From assembly GCF_902506455.1 (NCBI RefSeq), contig NZ_LR733844.1:3332526-3396525 (forward strand): DNA of 64,000 nucleotides, written 5' to 3'. The stretch is from Sphingomonas sp. 8AM (GTDB lineage: Bacteria > Pseudomonadota > Alphaproteobacteria > Sphingomonadales > Sphingomonadaceae). The notes below the pieces were generated by a model. That model had not been told where the DNA came from, ran no database searches, and saw only the letters and a program-made list of their open reading frames with translations. Below are positions 59,916 to 64,000 of this stretch, piece by piece (positions within the stretch are counted from its first letter, which is position 1; every line of letters begins with the position of its first letter). A program made the position numbers and the translations under genes.

Positions 59916-62849
59916 ATGCTACGGACGAAGAGGTGGCTGGCATCGGCGGCGATCGGTGCGATGGTGCTGGGCGGAGCCGCGCCGGCGGTGGCGCAGGTCA
60001 CGGCTGGCGATCAGGCAGCGGCGCCGGCGGACGCGCCGGGCGGGACGGAAGGCGAAGGCGTGGTCGTGACCGGCACGCGCCTCGCGCAGCCGGGCGTGAT
60101 GAGCAACAGCCCGATCACGACGGTCGCCGCGGGCGAGATCCGGCTGCAGGGTGCGACCAACGTCGAGAGTGTGCTCAACCGCCTGCCGCAGATCACGCCG
60201 GACTCGAACGAGAATGTCTCAAACGGGTCGGACGGTACGGCAAAGGTCAATCTGCGCAACCTCGGTGCGAACCGGAACCTGACGCTGGTCAACGGGCAGC
60301 GGCTGCTGCCGATTCAGGCAACCGATCTCAACTTCATCCCGGCATTCATGGTCAAGCGGATCGACGTGGTGACCGGCGGCGCGTCGGCGGTGTACGGGTC
60401 GGACGCGGTATCGGGCGTCATCAACTTCGTGCTGCGCGACGATCTCAATGGCGTGCTCGGCAATGTGCAATACGGCTTCTCGGCGCATCATAACGACAAC
60501 GCCACCAACCGTGACCGCGTCGCCGGGGCGGGCTTCAACCGCGCGCCCGACACGCCGGTCGATGGTCAGCGCTTCGATGCGAACATCGCGATGGGCGCCA
60601 ACTTCGCGGACAACCGCGGCAACGTAACCGCCTATTTCGGCTATCGCGACGTCAAGCCGATCGTCCAGTACAACCGCGACGTATCCGCGTGCGCGCTCGA
60701 TCCGAACGACACCCGCACCGCGTTGATCTGCGGTGGTTCGTCGAACAATGAATATGGCCGTTTCACGCCGCAGCGCGACGACGCCGGCGACTTCAACAAC
60801 ACCAAGGATGGCCAGAAGACGTGGGTGCCGTATGACAACAGCTTCCGCTACAATTATTCGCCGCTGAACTACTTCCAGCGCAACGACACGCGCATCACCG
60901 CCGGCGCGTTCGCGAAATATGAGGTGACTCCCGCCGTCGAGCTGTACGGCAGCTTCATGTTCATGGACGACCGCACCAATTCGCAGGTCGCGCCATCGGC
61001 GCTGTTCTACGGCTATGGCTATTCGGTGAATTGCGACAATCCGCTGATGAGCGCGCAGCAGGCCGGGTTGCTCTGCGGCGACAATGCCGGGAAGAGCGTC
61101 AATCAGGACACCTATATTGGCTATCGCCCGGTCGCCGCCCCGGCGCAGCCGCGCCGCGACGACCTGCGGCACACGGATTATCGCGTCACCGGCGGGGTGC
61201 GCGGGCAGATCGCGAAGGGCATCCGTTACGACGCCAATGCGCTGTTCTCGACCGTCCTCTTTAACGAAACCTACCAGAACGACATCGATCCGGCGCGCGC
61301 CAATCGCGCGCTGAAGGTCAGCCTGGTCAATGGCGCGCCGACCTGCCAGTCGGTGATCGACAAATCGGACCCGAGCTGCGTCCCGCTCAACGTCTTCCAA
61401 TATGGCGGGCCGACCGCGGCGGCGCTCAGCTACATCTACGCGCCGACCAGCACCGAGGGGGTCGACAAGGAGACGGTGCTGTCGGGCACGGTCACCTTCG
61501 ACGGCGGCGAATATGGCGCGAAGCTGCCATGGGCCGATACGGGCATCGGCGTAGTGGTCGGCGTCGAGCATCGCCGCGAAAGCCTGGAGTTCAGGGCCGA
61601 CGCGCTGGCGCTCGCCAAGGGCACCAAGGAAAATGCGGGCGCCTTCAACGTCACCGAAGGCTTCACCGAGGTGCGGGTGCCGCTGGTCGAGAACCGGCCA
61701 TTCTTCGAGGAGCTGTCACTGACCGGCGGCTATCGCTTCTCGAAGTACAGCACCACCGGCAAGGGCATCTCGACCTACAAGGGCGAAGTGGCGTGGGCGC
61801 CGTCGCGCGACCTGCGGCTGCGTGGCGGGTACAATCGGGCGATCCGCGCGCCGAACATCACCGAACTCTACTCCCCGCAATTTCCAGGCAACGTCGGCAC
61901 GCAGGATCCGTGCGCCGGCAAGACGCCGACTGCGACCGCCGCACAATGCGCGCTCACCGGCGTGACGGCGGCGCAATATGGCCGGATCCCGGAATGCCCG
62001 AGCGAGCAGTGCACAGGCTTCTTCGGCGGCAATCCCGCGCTGAAGCCCGAGCAGGCGGATACCTATACCGCCGGCGTGGTGCTGACCCCGACCTTCGTGC
62101 GGGGGCTGACGCTGTCGGTCGATTATTACAACATCAAGGTGAAGAACTACATCAACTCGATCCCGATGCAGCTGACGATCGATCAGTGCATCGGCACCGG
62201 CAATCCGTTCTTCTGCTCGCTGTTCAACCGCAACCCGCGCAACGGCGTGCTGTTCTCGGGCGATGCGACAACCGCGGGCTATGTCCTGTCGACGACGCAG
62301 AACACCGGCTCGCTGGCGACCAGCGGCATCGACTTTACCGCCGATTATACGTTCCGCACCGCGATCGGCGCGCTGAGCACCAGCCTGGTCGGCACGTGGC
62401 TGCGTGATCTGACCACCGAGCCCTTGCCCGGGCTCGCGTCCTATGACTGCAAGGGCCTGTTCGGTGGCACCTGCGGTCAGCCGAGCCCCGAGTGGCGGCA
62501 TCAGGCGCGCTTCACCTGGACGTCACCGGACGACAAGGGCTCGATCTCGCTCAACTGGCGCTACATCGGTCCGACCAAGGTGTCGTTCAACGACAAGGCG
62601 CAATTCCCGGGCAGCGCCACCTATGTCATCAACTCGCGTCTGCCGGTCGCCAATTACTTCGATCTGGCCGCCACCGCGACGGTGACCAAGGAGCTGACGC
62701 TGCGCGCGGGCGTCAACAACCTGCTGGATCGTGACCCACCTGCGATCGCCCAGGGCGTTCTGGCGTCGTTCGGCAATGGCAACACCTACCCCGGCGTGTA
62801 CGACGTTGCGGGGCGCTCCTTCTTCGTCGGCCTGTCCGCCGAATTCTGA
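59916..62849 (+). CDS. TonB-dependent outer-membrane receptor
   Basis: A 977-residue receptor. The signal peptide ends near AAPAVAQ (about residue 27). The plug domain has VVVTGTRLAQPG, LNRLPQITPDSNE, NLRNLGANRNLTLVNGQRLL and RIDVVTGGASAVYGSDAVSG. A 22-strand type barrel ends in SFFVGLSAEF with the terminal Phe typical of outer-membrane proteins. Several cysteine pairs occur in loops (for example CAGKTPTATAAQCA). The ligand is unknown. Its neighbours suggest hydroxyproline-rich peptides or, given the downstream galactosidase, galactosides. Confidence 0.92.
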   Translation: MLRTKRWLASAAIGAMVLGGAAPAVAQVTAGDQAAAPADAPGGTEGEGVVVTGTRLAQPGVMSNSPITTVAAGEIRLQGATNVESVLNRLPQITPDSNENVSNGSDGTAKVNLRNLGANRNLTLVNGQRLLPIQATDLNFIPAFMVKRIDVVTGGASAVYGSDAVSGVINFVLRDDLNGVLGNVQYGFSAHHNDNATNRDRVAGAGFNRAPDTPVDGQRFDANIAMGANFADNRGNVTAYFGYRDVKPIVQYNRDVSACALDPNDTRTALICGGSSNNEYGRFTPQRDDAGDFNNTKDGQKTWVPYDNSFRYNYSPLNYFQRNDTRITAGAFAKYEVTPAVELYGSFMFMDDRTNSQVAPSALFYGYGYSVNCDNPLMSAQQAGLLCGDNAGKSVNQDTYIGYRPVAAPAQPRRDDLRHTDYRVTGGVRGQIAKGIRYDANALFSTVLFNETYQNDIDPARANRALKVSLVNGAPTCQSVIDKSDPSCVPLNVFQYGGPTAAALSYIYAPTSTEGVDKETVLSGTVTFDGGEYGAKLPWADTGIGVVVGVEHRRESLEFRADALALAKGTKENAGAFNVTEGFTEVRVPLVENRPFFEELSLTGGYRFSKYSTTGKGISTYKGEVAWAPSRDLRLRGGYNRAIRAPNITELYSPQFPGNVGTQDPCAGKTPTATAAQCALTGVTAAQYGRIPECPSEQCTGFFGGNPALKPEQADTYTAGVVLTPTFVRGLTLSVDYYNIKVKNYINSIPMQLTIDQCIGTGNPFFCSLFNRNPRNGVLFSGDATTAGYVLSTTQNTGSLATSGIDFTADYTFRTAIGALSTSLVGTWLRDLTTEPLPGLASYDCKGLFGGTCGQPSPEWRHQARFTWTSPDDKGSISLNWRYIGPTKVSFNDKAQFPGSATYVINSRLPVANYFDLAATATVTKELTLRAGVNNLLDRDPPAIAQGVLASFGNGNTYPGVYDVAGRSFFVGLSAEF

Positions 62850-62913
62850 GTGCGGTGAACTGAAGGGGGCGGCCGGCGTGCACAGGCGTCGGCCGTCGTC
62901 GTGGGAGAGTAAG

Positions 62914-64000
62914 ATGACGGGTCGGATCGCACTTGCCGTGCTGGTGTCAACGCTGGCGATCGCGCAGGCGACCGCCCAGAATGCGACGCCGCCCGCGACG
63001 CCGGCCACCGAATGGGAGCAGCCCGAGGTGATCCGCGTCGGGGCCGAGCCGATGCACGCGACCTTCGCCGGGTTCGAGAGCAAGGCCGCGGCGTTGCGCG
63101 ACGATCCGGCGCGCTCGCGCTATCATCTGTCGCTCGACGGACAATGGTCGTTCCACCATTCGCCCAACCCCGAGGCGCGGCCGGTCGGGTTCGAGAAGCC
63201 CGGTTATGACGTGAGCAAATGGGGCAAGGTGGCGGTGCCCGGTATTCTGCAGGCCGAGGGACAGGGCACGCCGGTGTTCGTCGGCGCGGGCTATCCGTTC
63301 CCGCGCAACCAGCCGTGGATCGACCACGACATGAACGAGGTCGGCTCATACCGCCGCGAGGTGGTGGTGCCCGCGCACTTCGCGGGACGGCGGCTGTTGC
63401 TGACGGTCGGCGCGGCGGGCGCGGCCTATTATCTGTACGTCAACGGTGAGCGGGTCGGCTATTCCGAGGACTCGAAGCTGCCCGCCGAGTTCGACGTGAC
63501 GAAGGCGATGCATCCCGGGCGGAATACGGTCGCGATCGAACTCTATCGCTATGCCGATGGCAGCTACCTGGAAGATCAGGATTTCTGGCGGGTCAACGGC
63601 ATCGAGCGAAGCGTGACGCTCTATGCCGCGCCCGCGACGCACCTGCGCGATGTGGATGTGCGTGCCGGACTCGCCAATCAATATCGCGACGGCACGCTGG
63701 CGCTGAACGTTGCGGTCGGCGGCGGCGCGGCGCCGGTGCGGGTGCGCGCGACCGTTATGGATCGCGGGCGCGTGCTACTGAAGCGCGAGGGGACGCCGGA
63801 TGCCGCGCGCAATGTGCAGCTCGACGGCACGATCCCGGCGGTGCGCGCGTGGAGCGCCGAGACGCCCGAGCTTTACACGCTGCTCGTCGAACTGCTCGAT
63901 GCGAAGGGCAAGGTGATCGAGGCAACCGCGCGGAAGATTGGTTTCCGCACCGTCGCGATCGAGGACGGCGAGGTGCGCGTCAACGGACGGAGGATCACGA
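62914..64000 (+). CDS. Glycoside hydrolase family 2 (beta-galactosidase type), 3' truncated
   Basis: The first 362 codons of an exported GH2 enzyme that runs off the window. The signal peptide MTGRIALAVLVSTLAIAQAT is followed by the LacZ-like sugar-binding domain (LSLDGQWSFHHSPNPEARP, GSYRREVVVP, YLYVNGERVGYSEDSKLPAE). The LacZ-characteristic GSYLEDQDFWRVNGIERSV comes next, then the immunoglobulin-like domain. The catalytic barrel is beyond the edge. GGGAGAGTAAG precedes the ATG. It is likely cotranscribed with the TonB receptor gene 64 bases upstream. Confidence 0.9.
   Translation, partial: MTGRIALAVLVSTLAIAQATAQNATPPATPATEWEQPEVIRVGAEPMHATFAGFESKAAALRDDPARSRYHLSLDGQWSFHHSPNPEARPVGFEKPGYDVSKWGKVAVPGILQAEGQGTPVFVGAGYPFPRNQPWIDHDMNEVGSYRREVVVPAHFAGRRLLLTVGAAGAAYYLYVNGERVGYSEDSKLPAEFDVTKAMHPGRNTVAIELYRYADGSYLEDQDFWRVNGIERSVTLYAAPATHLRDVDVRAGLANQYRDGTLALNVAVGGGAAPVRVRATVMDRGRVLLKREGTPDAARNVQLDGTIPAVRAWSAETPELYTLLVELLDAKGKVIEATARKIGFRTVAIEDGEVRVNGRRIT

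Overview
The window is high-GC chromosomal DNA that reads as an alphaproteobacterium of the Sphingomonas group. Signs of this are a PEPxxWA-CTERM protein, long-chain polyprenyl synthesis (sphingomonads use ubiquinone-10), a large TonB-dependent receptor beside a periplasmic glycosidase, an EcfG-type general-stress promoter, and many short palindromic repeat families. Nothing looks like phage, plasmid or CRISPR, and I saw no tRNA or rRNA gene.

Layout. 1-9 kb: recF, rarD, a dicarboxylate/cation symporter, glmM, gpmA, small enzymes, a GAF protein, chorismate mutase and a polyprenyl diphosphate synthase. 9-19.5 kb: rplJ-rplL and rpoB-rpoC on the minus strand, each pair with its own promoter and terminator. 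19.5-29 kb: a phoX phosphatase behind a tandem array of PhoB-like boxes, a DEAD-box helicase, an SDR enzyme behind an EcfG-type promoter, a 2OG-Fe(II) oxygenase, rplY-pth and a TraB/GumN protein. 29-36 kb: glyQ, glyS, ppdK and a PEP-CTERM protein. 36-43.6 kb: a Tad pilus operon (cpaA-B-C-D-E, tadB, tadC) that lacks the cpaF ATPase and a pilin. 43.6-47.5 kb: a hydrolase, an FAD amine oxidoreductase, a possible NepR-like small gene and rpsF-rpsR-rplI. 47.8-54.2 kb: fabD-fabG-acpP-fabF-mltG and a ClC transporter. 54.2-62.9 kb: a hydroxyproline-type catabolic cluster (DapA-like lyase, 4-hydroxyproline 2-epimerase, APC permease, FAD D-amino-acid dehydrogenase, GntR regulator) and a TonB receptor. 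The window ends inside a GH2 beta-galactosidase.

The most unusual content is repetitive. A 442-bp element between fabD and fabG has perfect 26-bp terminal inverted repeats and encodes a GxxExxY (PD-(D/E)XK-type) protein broken by one frameshift. Three roughly 140-bp elements elsewhere carry nearly the same inverted ends and no gene. Together they look like an autonomous element and its miniature derivatives. Two other palindromic families have inserted in frame into glyS, which also has a GC-poor segment of foreign appearance.

All calls come from reading the sequence and translations. No database search was run.
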